A stretch of 64,000 nt of DNA, from NCBI RefSeq assembly GCF_947172395.1, contig NC_069091.1:3782001-3846000 (forward strand). The letters run 5' to 3'. The notes below the pieces were generated by a model. It was not told the origin of the DNA and ran no database searches. It was given only the letters and a program-made list of their open reading frames with translations. The stretch comes from Bicyclus anynana. Taxonomy: Eukaryota; Arthropoda; Insecta; Lepidoptera; Nymphalidae. Shown in pieces: positions 1 to 11,402 of the stretch (its first letter is position 1; each line of letters begins with the position of its first letter). Position numbers and translations under genes: made by a program.

Positions 1-221
1 GCTCTTTGAGGCACGCGAATCTAATCTAATCTACCGTCTGTCTCGATTCCCGATTGATATTGGGAATTTCTAGAAAAGAAAATCAATTAATTCTTTTATT
101 GTTGGCCTAACTTGAGACTGGATTATTTTAACGTTAAAGAATATTTTTTTATTCTGTGGGCGATACTTGTAAAATATTACTCGTTGCTCCTATGTTTAGC
201 TTATCGGATAACGAATCCCGT
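1..221. other. Unannotated flank
   Basis: AT-rich sequence in which I see no gene or recognisable repeat. Confidence 0.5.
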
Positions 222-325
222 CGACCTACATTAGAGCAGCGTTGTGGTTCCAAGCTCCATATCTCATATCTTGTAAAGAGGGAGGCTTGGCCTTGTCGTG
301 GGACATCAAAACAGGATGATGATGG
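222..325 (+). repeat. SINE-C/LINE-type 3' body fragment
   Basis: The stretch reads like a decayed copy of the 3' body seen at 63638-63720 (reverse) and 7575-7690: 'agcagcgttgtgg', then 'aagctccatatc', a short AG-rich hairpin region and a GATGATG end. No tRNA-like head is present. It is either a truncated SINE-C or the 3' end of the LINE that donated that tail. Confidence 0.5.
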
Positions 326-691
326 GTGGAGATCTAGTTCTAGTGCGGAAATGTATCTTTACCATACATTCGTATTTTATAGAGTTAAATACAATGTTTC
401 TGAAGTAGATAGGTAGCGTAAAAGGTAGAAACAACTTTTGGCATAAATTTGCAAAGTAAAATGAATAAAGGTCATGAATAAAACATAGATTCCGCTCCTT
501 GATGAATTCATTGCTGGTCTATTGTTTGAGAACTATAACTAGGTATAACCGACTGTTCACACTAATGTTTTTTCAACGAAGTTCATAGAATCTGTGCGCA
601 ACGCAAACTTCATGATACACCGCGTAAGCGCTATTTATATAGGTTGTTAATGAATGCTCTATATCGCAAATTGGTGCAGTCTAGCGTTTTT
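326..691. other. No feature seen
   Basis: AT-rich sequence with only short open frames and no repeat that recurs in the window. Confidence 0.5.
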
Positions 692-828
692 ACTTGTTAG
701 GAGGAGGATGAAAATCCACACCCCTTTCGGTTTCTACACGACATCGTGGAGGAACGCTAAATCTCTTGGCGGTACGGCTTTGCCGGTAGGGTGGTAACTA
801 GCCAAAGCCTATCACCAGCCAAAATACT
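692..828 (-). mobile_element. SINE-A fragment
   Basis: This is the central body of SINE-A in reverse orientation (motifs 'cacccctttcggtttctaca' and 'gccggtagggtggtaactag'). Both the tRNA-like head and the 3' stem-loop tail are missing. Confidence 0.8.
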
Positions 829-1300
829 ACTAGCATAGATCGCTCAGTCACCCACTGAGTGACCTCAAAGCCTTTATAAGGGGCCCATATAAAACTATTT
901 ATTTTTACAGTAGTGTAAGAAATATAAGCAGCTCAGCAGCTGAGTGTAGAGACCGAGGGTCTGTAATGTATCTATGTGAGAAATAAAGAAAGAAAATTCG
1001 TTAATTTTATGTATACACTGTATTAAATATTCTTTAACAGTTAAGCAAAACGTGTAGGTTAGTTGAAAATGAGATGATAATTTAGAACAGGAAAATAGTG
1101 GTTTAATACAGAAACTTGATAAATATTTACTCTATCCAAGAGATATTTCGTCTACCTACATTACATACTCGAACTTATTCGTGTGAATAAACATTTATCG
1201 TTTGATGTTAATTTACAATGATTTTGATTTTACTCGTGAACTGAGAGCCTGTGATAACTAGACATTCCTCATTCTGTGAAGGCTGTAAGTTTGTCACCCA
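829..1300. other. No feature seen
   Basis: AT-rich sequence with nothing recognisable. Confidence 0.4.
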
Positions 1301-1390
1301 ATGCTCCTACCATAGGTAGTTCTTCCTTCTAAAAACAACGACGGTCTTAACTCCATAATCGGCTACTGTACTTACCTATAGTAGGAGCAT
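1301..1390. repeat. Inverted repeat, 18-bp arms
   Basis: Arms at 1301-1318 and 1373-1390 ('atgctcctaccataggta' against its complement) differ at one position and are separated by 54 bases. This may be a remnant of a fold-back element. No target duplication is obvious. Confidence 0.6.
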
Positions 1391-1874
1391 AGGCTGATAA
1401 GATATCAGCTTTCAAAATGAGCTAGGTCTGGATACTACGGGTTCTCATTCTATCGTAGTCTAGTTGAATTAGTAAAACGACAATTTTCTAGCGGTAATAA
1501 ATATAAACAAACGGTTTTAACCGTAGTGGTAGGGAAGTCCATACCAGGATTATTGCGATTATCAGCTGATCATCAGCTTCATTTTAAACATCAGCATCAG
1601 AATCATCATCCGCATTGTTCGTTGCTTGTTGCAACATGCCCCTTGGTGGGCAGAGTTAACGTCTCGTGTCGCTGTCACTTGCGAGTTTTGTCCAATCAAA
1701 ATGCGCTATTGTTCATTCATTCTAAACAATTGTGATTATTGTCAACAATTACTACTTAGTGCTATACTAATAGCATTAACAACTGAGTCTTAGGGCCATA
1801 AATCATTTCTCTATATCTATCTCGCTTGCACTTATGGGTCTTATGGAGCCGTCTAGTGAAGGGTGTAACAATGA
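1391..1874. other. No feature seen
   Basis: The 69-codon open frame at 1526-1735 has no recognisable motif and is treated as chance. Confidence 0.4.
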
Positions 1875-1898
1875 AAGACATATTATCGATAAGTAAAG

Positions 1899-1904
1899 TT
1901 TATT
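1899..1904 (-). promoter_or_regulatory. AATAAA polyadenylation signal (candidate)
   Basis: TTTATT on the plus strand is AATAAA on the minus strand, about 95 bases downstream of the stop codon of the candidate acidic-tail exon. That spacing suits a short 3' UTR. In AT-rich DNA the hexamer also occurs by chance. Confidence 0.35.
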
Positions 1905-1995
1905 ATCGTATCTTGTTCACAAAATTAAAAAAATTAACAATATTTGATTTAATATAATACATATTTCATATTATATAATTATTAACTAAATAAAA

Positions 1996-2036
1996 TTAAT
2001 CTTCATCTGAGTCTTCATCATCAGAATCTTCGTCTT
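1996..2036 (-). CDS. Candidate terminal exon encoding an acidic C-terminal tail
   Basis: On the minus strand, an intron-like sequence with a branch-like ACTAAT and an acceptor TTTGGCAG (ending at 2037) is followed by a frame encoding DEDSDDEDSDED and then TAA at 1998-1996. Runs of D and E with interspersed S at an exact C-terminus are common in nucleolar, chromatin and transcription factors, so this may be the last exon of a gene whose other exons lie to the right or in unrecognised sequence. The polypyrimidine tract is poor, the coding part is only about 41 bases, and no upstream exon was found. It could be chance (GAT/GAA-rich DNA) or a processed-copy remnant. The protein family is unknown. 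Confidence 0.35.
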
Positions 2037-2055
2037 CTGCCAAATTTATTATATA

Positions 2056-3390
2056 TTAGTATCCATAGTGCGCAACGAGTAACACATGAATGTATTTATT
2101 TAATTGCAGTAAACACATTTATAGCAAAAAAAATACGCAATGCAATTACATTAGAAACCGACCAATCAGAATCGTCCAAATCATTATTGACTCATCATTA
2201 GCACGTGCGCAGGTAGCCGTTTATCGATAATTAGGGTGCGCAGGTAGGCGCGCTGCACATTCCTATCTTTTTTGACTTTTATGACCGGACGACTCAGATG
2301 ATAATGCGCATACTATAGTGTCTTGTTTTATGACCTGTTGTTACTAGTTGCTTTTAAAATGTCTCCTACGTTAAAAAGTGAAATATAGCAATATTTTAAA
2401 TTAGTTGAACAAGATTATGCATTCTGTAATATAATATGTAAGAAGAATTATTCACGGAAAGGATGCACAAACACATCAGTAAAAATTAGCACATTTTAGG
2501 AAAATAACATAAAATAAAAAATCTGCATGTGACAAAATTATGTATCAGCAAACAACCCTGGTCCATACATAGAGGTCACTTATCTTTCAAGTCAGGTACG
2601 AGACGGTCATCACCTAATAATGATAAAATTATAAAGCTAACGCCTTGTGATTTCATACTCGTAGATCCTTTTCCGTGGAAAATTAGGATAATAATAAGCT
2701 ATAATACACCAATGAATCAATTTGATACTATAATCGCTTTGCAAGGTTTCATCTAGCTCGGCTTAGCCGTTGAGTCAAGATTAAGTAATCAATCTATTCT
2801 GACGTGTTGTTTGTTTCATTTTGATCCACTCTACTGAAAATGTATTTAAAAGTAGATTATCTTAGCATCAGCTGTTACTAGAATTTAATTAAATATCGCT
2901 CTTAGTACCTGTCACGACAAATATTCGAAAAAAATAAATGTTTAAAAGGACTAAGTAATTTATTTTATCGAAATAATATACTAAATAGCAGTTTATTAAT
3001 AAACATTACCGGAAACGTAATAAATTCTAAGAGTATTACCATTATTTTTCAAATATTTATACTATGACATTTCATCTATATCGATAAAACCTTGAATATT
3101 ATTTTGTTATATAGTAAAAAAAGTGCGGTCAACTTAAGTAATAACTCCTACTCACTGTCACACATTGCAGAGGTTCGTAAATCGTAACAGGGATTCATAA
3201 CACCCATATTTTATTTAGGCAGTACATAAAGCGGATCCATTAGGCGCGTACTAGTCACGCTGACTACGCGTTTAATACAACCACAAAGACCTCTAATATT
3301 TGCGATCATTCATCTTATGTCACTTTGCTAAGACAGATTGATATGAATTTACAAATAAATAAAACTCCACCTACCTAAACACTGAAGTCA
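2056..3390. other. AT-rich, no gene seen
   Basis: The only structure I note is a direct repeat of GTGCGCAGGTAG at 2205-2216 and 2236-2247, 31 bases apart, inside a local GC-richer patch. Confidence 0.45.
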
Positions 3391-3489
3391 CATCATAGAA
3401 AGTTCGCTCGAAGTCCAACAAAGTTTCGTCTTAACATTTCATTTTTTTTATTGGTTGTTTGTGTGTACGTATAAATCAATTGGTTGTTT

Positions 3490-3610
3490 TGACGTATATA
3501 GAGGGGGCCCCGAGCGCTCAACACGGCTAAGCGGGAACGCAAGCGATCTAAACTGCGAGGCCATAAGAGCGCGCGATACACGTCAGTTGTACGCATGCGT
3601 CTACTGCCTA
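3490..3610. other. Isolated GC-rich patch
   Basis: A roughly 120-base patch ('gagggggccccgagcgctca' onward) is much richer in CpG than its AT-rich surroundings. Overlapping open frames exist on both strands (67 and 62 codons), but none shows a family motif. It could be a promoter-proximal or first-exon segment, or the GC-rich part of an unknown element. Confidence 0.35.
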
Positions 3611-4717
3611 ACTCCTTTACCGATGTTGGTCTACGACCATTGATATGAGTAATTTCAAGATAAGAACTAAGAGTGGGCTTCGCGTTAAGAACTTAATTTT
3701 GTTTTTACGACCAATGGTTCTTTTATACTATAGTTAAGTTATGTGCCTACAAAATCACCGCAAAATATTAATGTGTCTAAATAACTTTCGCTTTTTAATA
3801 ATCGACTAAATTAAATTAAGACAATTCCTATCTCTAGTATAAAATAAACGGTTGATAACGGCGTTATTTGCAATAACGCATAAAAAAAATAATAATTATT
3901 ATTGCAATAATGTATCTCATTGATTATTTAAATTGAACTTTCAGCATCTATTGATTAAAATGATTTGCATTTGAAATGAAAAATCTGAAAAATTGTGCAA
4001 AGAGACTGAAAAATGGTGGTGCTACACCCCGTATATACTTTCGTCTTTATTACAAACAACAGCTGATATTGCCACTGAAGCCTGCTATGGGTCTAAGCCT
4101 CGATATTATAGGAGGCGGAAAGATCTTTTTAGGTATAAAAGCAGTTTGTTGAAGAATAATGTTACCTGATACATTTACTAACGTAGGATAAATGCAGATC
4201 AATTAGTACCCAATGCATTTATTAAATTAAAAGTAATTAAAAGAATATGATCTGGACTAAAGATCCGTGTTGATGTTTTATAGCAGAAATAGAAAGCAGA
4301 TGAGCCTGTTGGTTTGCCAGTAGTTACATTTATTTCAACTAATAAAATTTTATAATTACGAAATTAACTCGAATTTGCAAGTCTTTTTATTTTGATATCC
4401 ACGTCCATGACCACAAATTTTTCTCCTATACTAGTAAAAACTAAATTGCAAAACCGCAGTCGGACTTTACTTATGATAAAAAAAATCCAACTGCAGTTAG
4501 CAACATAGTAGGTAAGACGGCGGTTTTCCATATTTTTCCATATTCTAATGGAATGTGCTCGTAGCGAAGGTTACAGAGTATGCAATAATTTACTAAATAT
4601 ACATTTTGCGGCGCTACCAAACATTGTAACTGCTGTTACGTTGTGTAGTTTATGGTTGCTACTTGAATAAATAATAGTAAGTTTTTGTATGTCACTGAAA
4701 CCTATAATTGACTCTAA
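3611..4717. other. No gene seen
   Basis: AT-rich sequence containing small palindromes (3861-3879, GCGTTATT and its complement around TGC; 3892-3905, ATTATTGCAATAAT). Nothing coding is recognised. Confidence 0.4.
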
Positions 4718-4860
4718 GGGCCCCCGCACACGGTTGGCGACGGTGGTCGCCACACTACAATCGTCGCTGTTCGCTTCTTTCGGCCAGCACTTGCCACTAA
4801 ACGCCGACACTGAACGCCGCTACATGCCATTGGCGCGATACCGCACCCCTCTCTCTCTTA
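4718..4860. other. GC-rich patch, unclassified
   Basis: A CpG-rich stretch beginning 'ggcccccgcacacggttgg'. The opening resembles GC-rich elements I associate with lepidopteran intergenic repeats, but no second copy exists in this window to prove repetition. Confidence 0.3.
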
Positions 4861-5835
4861 TCTAAGTAAACCTGTTTACAAATTTTCAGCTTTTAAAAAA
4901 TGACGAAAGTCTGACTGTCACTTGTTCTCAGTCTATAAGTTACAGCTTTCTGGTACTTAACATGAGCTTAACTGAGGACGGACGGAAAGAAGGACATGAC
5001 AAAACTGTAAGGATTCCGTGTAAATGATTATCTTTAAAAACATCTAAAATGTTGATGAATAAAACATAAAAACACAAACATATAAACTAAAGTTACTCGA
5101 CTTGCGGATAACGGAAGATGAGTTAAACCAATGATAACAGTATTTAACATCATTGAGTTAAACAGTTAAAATTGACCACGAAAGGCTCACAATCCAAAAG
5201 CTTGCTTATACGGCACAGTTAATTTCAACTAATTGACCCAAATAGGCTTCCTAAATTTTAAAACCTTCCATTTTCGCAGCTTTTACGTCGGGAAATTCTC
5301 TTTACGCCCCAAATGTGCCAAAGTGCTCAATTTTTCGCTACTCCCGATGAATGTTTTTGCTTCTGTATAACTTTTTTGTAATTACCGAAGTACGTTTCTG
5401 TTTCAATTCGATGTTCAATAAAGTCATAGCTATTTGCTATATGTTCATAGCACTCCATGTTTACCTAAGTATATGTTTTTTTCTGTGCTTCAAAAGCTTA
5501 ATTTTGCACTGTTTATTAAAAAGTTCATCTCCAAGATTCTATCTTATCTTTTATCTCCTCCATGAGTTTCGGTGTATCTACTTGTCTGAGAGCTCTAAGA
5601 CCTTTTTAGTTATTTTTTTAAGGTTGGTTTGAAGAATTTAGACACAAGTGATATGAATTCAGACCAGATCTGTAATTGAGGGTATATGATAATGTTATGA
5701 AAGACGATAAAAAATATTGTAGTGCTAACCTTGCACATGAGATGTATGAGGAAAAACGTTCGTGGAAAACGTTTGAAAAAAATGGCCGCTCATAGCAAGC
5801 ATTTTAATGCTTCTTAAGGCGATGAATAGTAAAAA
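4861..5835. other. No gene seen
   Basis: The 93-codon plus frame at 5351-5632 is rich in F, L and C because the DNA is T-rich. It has no start context or homology that I recognise and is treated as chance. Confidence 0.4.
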
Positions 5836-5900
5836 TATTTCAGTGAGAGCGCGTCACGTAGGAGGGCAAGGGGAGGGGGGTTCAGGAAATGCCAACGCGT
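5836..5900. repeat. G-rich stretch, possible TE fragment
   Basis: 'gcgcgtcacgtaggagggca' followed by a G-rich run recalls a G-rich segment common in lepidopteran dispersed repeats. It is single-copy here, so the assignment is weak. Confidence 0.25.
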
Positions 5901-5996
5901 GCCTACAACGATATGAAATGCTTACGACATAGATGTATTAGACATTGGAAGCGGTATATCTGTTGGTATACTTATCATCAATACATATAAATAAAA

Positions 5997-6045
5997 CTAG
6001 CGAACGCCCACGATTTCATCCACTCTCTGAGTTTGTAGGCCCCTG
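5997..6045 (-). mobile_element. Helitron-like family 2, 3' end only
   Basis: Reading the minus strand gives the family-2 terminal hairpin (GTGGGCGTTCG) followed by CTAG, the canonical Helitron CTRR end, at 6000-5997. The 5' end is missing. Confidence 0.6.
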
Positions 6046-6129
6046 TCACAAAATTATAACACACGAAACACTATGTTTTTATTGACATCTTAACAACCGT
6101 GCAACTGTTTCATAATGTGCATTTTTTTA

Positions 6130-6362
6130 AGAATAGTATTTTTTTTTTTATTCTTTACAAGTTAGCCCTTGACTACAATCTCACCTGATGGTAAGTGATG
6201 ATGCAGTCTAAGATGAAAGCGGGCTAACTTGTTAGGAGGAGGATGAAAATCCACACCCCTTTCGGTTTCTACACGGCATCGTACCGGAACGCTAAATCGC
6301 TTGGCGGTACGTCTTTGCCGGTAGGGTGGTAACTAGCCACGGCCGAAGCCTCCCACCAGCCA
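6130..6362 (-). mobile_element. SINE-A, head missing
   Basis: A T-run (the reverse-strand A tail) is followed by the 3' stem-loop: arms 6157-6168 (ACAAGTTAGCCC) and 6221-6232 (GGGCTAACTTGT) are perfectly complementary around a 52-base loop. Then comes the SINE-A body down to 'cctcccaccagcc'. The tRNA-like 5' part is absent, as expected of 5' truncation. Confidence 0.85.
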
Positions 6363-6677
6363 ATGATAACGTATTTAATGACTACTATTTCCCTTACCTC
6401 CCCTGTTAAACAAATAGCTTGAAAAAATGCGTGCCATATCTATCATATCATATTATTGTCTAAGCGCATCTTTATTAGTACTTACTTGGCGCTAAATTGG
6501 CTTAAAATTTTTCAAAACCATATTATTTTGTATTAAAGAAATAAATACCCTTTGATTATATAATCAAAGTAAATACCTTATCTAAATACGATAATTGAAT
6601 TCTCATCTTCCAATCCATTTTCTAGATTAGGTACGTAAACATAACATGTATATGTATTTACCTATACTCGACAAGGT
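6363..6677. other. No feature seen
   Basis: AT-rich spacer. Confidence 0.4.
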
Positions 6678-6870
6678 TCTATACTAATATTATAAAGCTG
6701 AAGAGTTTGTTTGTTTGTTTGATTGAACGCGCTAATCTCAAGATCTACTGGTCCAATTTGAAAAAATATTTCAGTGTTAGATAGCCCATTTATCGAGGAT
6801 GGCTATAGGCTATCCCCATATTTCTACGGGAACGGGAACCACGCGAGTGAAACGGTGCGGCGTCAGCTAT
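6678..6870 (+). mobile_element. Helitron-like family 1 (non-autonomous)
   Basis: Starts TCTATACTAATATTATAAAG, carries the (TTTG)n segment, the core 'gatagcccatttatcgagga', and ends 'gcgtcagCTAT'. The final base of the CTRR end has changed. There are no coding sequences; it would depend on a Rep/helicase supplied elsewhere. It lies tail-to-tail with the copy at 7191-7365. Confidence 0.8.
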
Positions 6871-7190
6871 CAAAAATATAACTAAGCCATCACTAACCAG
6901 TTCTAGGGAACGTATATCAGCATAATGCACATAGATAGTCTTCCGTCACGAAATATATTCGGAGCGTGCGATTTTAACGGAGCCACCATCCCACCTGATA
7001 TTCAAAGCTATCGGTTGAGCCGTGAATTTGATTATCACTTGATATTGAGATGCCATTGTAAAAGGAGAAGGTTTTACGGTATCGTTTACTTGGTAAGCTA
7101 ATTTTTATTTCAAACTGAAATATTTTAACGTAATAAGAATTGATGTAATATTGTATTCTTGTTTATAATAAAATAACAACTGCTATATTA
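6871..7190. other. Spacer between two convergent Helitron copies
   Basis: Single-copy sequence with no gene; it is flanked by the 3' ends of two inverted family-1 copies. Confidence 0.4.
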
Positions 7191-7365
7191 TTAGCTGACG
7201 CCCCGCAGTTTCATCCGCGTGGTTCCCATTCCCGTACGGGGATAATATATAGCTTTCCTCGATAAATAGGCTATCTAATACTACAAGAATTTTACAAATC
7301 GGAATTGTAGGTAGATTAGCGCGTTCAAACAAACAAACTCTTTAGCTTTATAATATTAGTATAGA
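7191..7365 (-). mobile_element. Helitron-like family 1 (non-autonomous)
   Basis: Reverse orientation: the 5' end TCTATACTAATATTATAAAG reads leftward from 7365 and the 3' end GTCAGCTAA is at 7191-7194. A thymine at 7366 gives the A preceding the element, as expected for insertion between A and T. Confidence 0.8.
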
Positions 7366-7544
7366 TTTAGCATGTCTGGCTCATCATGATGATCCTTGAT
7401 TTTTTCCTGATCAATCTTTGAACTTTAGGGTTTTTGTTATTCCTCTAAAAAAATCGTAGAAAAAAAAATCAGCCAGAATTTACAGCCCCGTGCTTCGTAG
7501 AGCTTGTTAAACTTTTGACCTCGGTCGTAATTATTAACATAATT

Positions 7545-7690
7545 ATAATAGTGGTCGTTACAGGATTTCACATGATCACCCTAAACCTGCCAACCCGCAT
7601 TGGAACAACGTGGTGGGTCTAAGCTCCATATCCTCTTTTCTAGAGGATGACCTGTCACTGAAGTCGGCTGTCAAAATAGGCTGATGATAA
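7545..7690 (+). repeat. SINE-C/LINE-type 3' body
   Basis: 'gccaacccgcattggaacaa' then 'gtggtgggtctaagctccat', a short inverted repeat and the end 'aataggctgatgat' match the reverse of 63638-63740. No tRNA-like head is seen, so it may be the LINE 3' end or a truncated SINE-C. Confidence 0.6.
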
Positions 7691-7786
7691 CTAAACATTA
7701 AAATTAACTGCTTTCAGTGTTGTTAAAACTCAAAATAACTACATTGTTTTTTACTTGTCAGTAACGTTTTTACGTTTTTTTTCTTT

Positions 7787-7988
7787 GACGGCTTCCGTGG
7801 CGTAGTAGTAAAAGACGTACCGCCAAGCGATTTAGCGTTTCAATACGATGTCGTGTAGAAATCAAAAGGGGTGTGATTTTTATCCACCTCATAACAAGTT
7901 AGCCCGCTTCTATCTTAGATTGTATTATCACATACCAGGTGAGATTGTAATCAAGGGTTAATTTGTAGAGAATAAAGAATTAAAAAAA
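7787..7988 (+). mobile_element. SINE-A with internal deletion
   Basis: The A-box region 'ggcttccgtggcgtagtagt' is joined directly to 'aaagacgtaccgccaagcga', so the B box and about 110 bases of body are missing. The 3' stem and an AATAAAGAATTAAAAAAA tail are present. Confidence 0.8.
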
Positions 7989-8099
7989 TGTTCGCTGATT
8001 TAATTTGCTCTATATATTATTTACAACCAGATAATATTTTAATAACTTAGTTTAATTTGTTAGATTTAGGCAAATATTGTTTATGTATATTAATCATCA

Positions 8100-8385
8100 G
8101 GGCGTGATAGCCCAGTGGATATGACGTCTGCCTCCGATTCTGGAGGGTGTGGGTCCGAATCCTGTCCGGGGCATGAACCTCTTTTTCAGTTGTGTGCATT
8201 TTAAGAAATTAAATATCACGTGTCTCAAACGTTGAAAGGTGAACGGTGAAGAAATTTTCTTAATTCTCTGCATGTGTGAAGTCTGCCAATCCGCATTGGG
8301 CCAGCATGGTGGACTATTGGCCTAATCCCTCTCATTATGAGAGGAGACTCGAGCTCAGCAGTGAGCCGAATAATTTAGGTTATCT
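8100..8385 (+). mobile_element. SINE-B
   Basis: A tRNA-like head with A box (TGATAGCCCAGTGG) and B box (GGGTCCGAATCC, one change from GGTTCGAATCC) is followed by the SINE-B body and the hairpin 'ctctcattatgagagg', ending 'cagtgagccgaata'. Pol III internal promoter elements are expected of this class. Confidence 0.85.
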
Positions 8386-8994
8386 TATAATTTAATTATG
8401 AAACCCATGAAAGAAACATCAAAGACCTCATACCATGTTGTTATTTTTTTTAGTATAAATTCAATTATTCAGAACATGCCGCTTTCACTTAAAATTCAGG
8501 ACAAAGTAGGGCAAACATGAGCACACATAAGTGTAAGGAACCGTATCCACACAGTCTTTGTATAAAACTTTTCGTATGCTTTTATTAAAAAAATTGGGAC
8601 AGAGGAACTTAGCATAAGCTCAAGATATCCTGTTTCCTTGAACCGGTGGAATTTCATGAAAATTTTATATAAGCTTTTAACCGTAATGCCTTGTCTTGTT
8701 CATACTAAAAAGGCGGTGAGAAGATGGGATTTAAAAATATAAGAAGATCTTCGGGCACTTGCAAAAAGAAAAAAAACAACAAAAATGGGTAGAACAAAGA
8801 AAATTTAAGCTGAGAATGAGGAAGAGATTTGTGTTGTTTTTATCGCTGTGACAATATTGAAAATTGTAAATCTATTCTTAAATAATAAATAAATGGTATA
8901 TATTTAATAAAGACAGAACCTGTCAAAGCTATTTTCAATGACACCTTACCCACCTAAAACAAAGTTTACTAAAATATTTCCTCTTTTCCTTAGA
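8386..8994. other. No gene seen
   Basis: AT-rich. The A/G-rich segment near 8750-8830 has open frames but no motif. Confidence 0.4.
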
Positions 8995-9193
8995 TCTATA
9001 CTAATATTATAAAGCTGAAGAGTTTGTTTTTGTGATTGAACGCGCTAATCTCAGGCACTAGGAATCTCAGGATTTGAAAAACTCTTTTAGTGTTAGATAG
9101 CCCATTTATCGAGGAAGGCTATAGGTTATATATTATGCCCGTATTTCTACGGGAACGGAAATCAAGCGGGTAAAACCGCGCGGCGTCAGCTAG
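8995..9193 (+). mobile_element. Helitron-like family 1, intact ends
   Basis: TC at 8995 is preceded by A and CTAG at 9190-9193 is followed by T, the expected A|TC...CTAG|T arrangement without target duplication. The core is 'gatagcccatttatcgagga' and the subterminal part is GC-rich. Length 199 bases, non-coding. Confidence 0.9.
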
Positions 9194-9902
9194 TCCATTT
9201 ATAAGAGAGGAGCTTACTTGCGTCATACTGCTATACAATATGCTAGGGTATCGAAAGTTTGGATACAAGTGATATATCGGCCAGTGAAGGCGTCCAATCC
9301 CATTGATTTACAGTGGCAATCTTTAGATTGGCTGACACTCCATCGTCCCTCGTTACCCCTAAACATATTATGAACTAGTATACGTTAGCGACTTTGTCGG
9401 CGTGAAATTTGTATTTTGTTATTTTATTTTAACATCAAATATTATTAAACAATATTGTTAAGTTTAGACAAACTCCTTATCTACTACCTCTAAGTTTCAC
9501 GACATTTCATTATTGTTCAAAAGATAAGAAGCACCGGATTTAAAAATTCTCTTACATTTTGTGAATTCTTATCCCGAGTTTAATTATATATAATTTATCC
9601 CAATGATAATGTATTTAATATCATTGGATAATTATAATAAATATTTATATGATGATGATGATTTACACCATATAATTGCAGACCAAAATACTTCCTGATT
9701 TGAGAATTTGAGATATCGTTAAAAATAAACCTATTGCAAAAGAAAATTACAAATGATGGAACTGTGATATAGTGCTTTCTATTGGCTATGACTGTAATAT
9801 ACTTATTAAATGAAAACAATTTTTTTTATTACTTTTAATCGACAGTACAACGTTAAACATAGTAGTACGGAATGCAGTATTTGATGGAAAACGCTTTCCT
9901 AG
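9194..9902. other. No gene seen
   Basis: AT-rich. A reverse-strand 74-codon frame at 9595-9819 is treated as chance. Confidence 0.4.
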
Positions 9903-10112
9903 AAGCTACAAGAATATATAGGCATTTTTAGGAAAGATAAGACTTGTCTTCAGTTCAAGATAGTTAAAGCCATATTGCAAGGAAAAGCGCAAGGTGCAAA
10001 GATTGTGAAAGCTGGATTGATTCTTGTTGTTGCGAAAGTGCGGCATGAGAAACGAAAACGTTTTGCAATGCATCCAAAGAATATTATTTTCCTAATCGTG
10101 CAGTGTGCCTAG
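9903..10112 (+). other. Open stretch of 69 codons, unassigned
   Basis: Between stop codons the frame reads a basic sequence that includes AILQGKAQGAKIVKAG and VRHEKRKRF, ending at TAG 10110-10112. It lacks an initiating ATG near its start and a clear acceptor, and I recognise no family. It could be an eroded transposon ORF or chance. Confidence 0.2.
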
Positions 10113-10138
10113 AGGGAGTTTTCAATATTTTCATTGTT

Positions 10139-10258
10139 TTACTATCGCGTTAACGTAAACGCGAATTTATATTGAATTGAAAAAGTTGTGCAGTAGTGCC
10201 ACTAGATGGCGCTGTTTCAATTCCTTAAAAATTCGCGTTTACGTTAACGCGATAGTAA
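10139..10258. mobile_element. MITE-like element with ~30-bp terminal inverted repeats
   Basis: The ends 'ttactatcgcgttaacg..' (10139 onward) and '..cgttaacgcgatagtaa' (to 10258) are inverted repeats of about 30 bases around a 60-base core containing 'gccactagatggcgctgt'. The arms contain CGCGTTAACG-type palindromes. The size and arm structure suit a non-autonomous cut-and-paste element. No target duplication could be fixed by eye. Confidence 0.7.
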
Positions 10259-11400
10259 CAGTATCAAACTGCCACTAGGCCCTCAGAATACTCTGACATC
10301 AATTACTTTCACGTCATTTAAAAATGCGACGGAAATTCATCTAGAACACTAACTACTATAGTATTTCATCCTTTCTCAGCAAATTCATCGTTCGGCCGCA
10401 TTGCAGGGTTGATAAAACGTGAAGATGTCACTTGATATATTCACGAGCTACCCGCAGCTGTCGGCTCCATACCTTCCACCGGAGAATGACGTCAATGAAA
10501 TAAAAGACAATGTCTTTTTCTTCCTCTGAAATACTTAACAAATAATTCGGTTCTTAACTGTCGTAGAATATGCGGAAGGACAATAGGGATGATGACAGTT
10601 TTTTAAATTGTATATAAATTAAGAGTATGCTAATAGTAAAGCAATTTTGTAAAATGAACAGGGTATTTGCGATCATTACTTTCGGAGCTACAGGGATTTA
10701 AAGGGTCAGATTTGCGACGCTGCCGCGGATCCCTGAAAAACGCTCCATACAAAATGGCACGAACTAATAACGTCGTAGGTGATGAAATGATCGTTAGATT
10801 TGTATGTGCGTTGAAACAAAATTACTAATATCTTTGTTATTTGTGCGTTTATGTTTATAGTCCACATTTTAAATAATTGTCACATTTAATGTAAGGAAGC
10901 TAAAACTGTATGAATTTTCATGTAACTACGATAAATGATTTTTAATAGATTTTGAAATTTTAAAATCTCATTTATTTTGCAAATATCCAGACAATCTTTG
11001 CTATTTATATATAAATTTTAATAATTTAATTTTAATTATAAAACATTGACCTTATTTACCCGAATGCATCATAAAAATCAATATATTCAAACCTAGTCAT
11101 CATCCCCATTATATAAAATGGCTGGACAGTTGCATATGTGAAATACGTATCATAAAAGTTGCCAATTTGTATTTTAACTCTAATTTATGGATCCATCGAA
11201 ATAATGTCAATGAATATTTACAGATTTTTAATCCAATAAAAAAAGATTGATTTTGAGTTTGTTTAAATATAAACATTAAGTACTACTGTGCTACTAATAG
11301 AGATGTATTACTAATAGACATTAAGTACTAAGTACTACTGGACTGGACAAAAGTATTTAATTAGTAAGCATTAAGAAACTGTTAACGAATTAGTATTAAA
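10259..11400. other. No gene seen
   Basis: Mostly AT-rich. 10670-10800 is locally GC-richer ('cgacgctgccgcggatccct') and may be a fragment of an unlisted repeat; no second copy occurs here. Confidence 0.4.
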
Positions 11401-11402
11401 CT

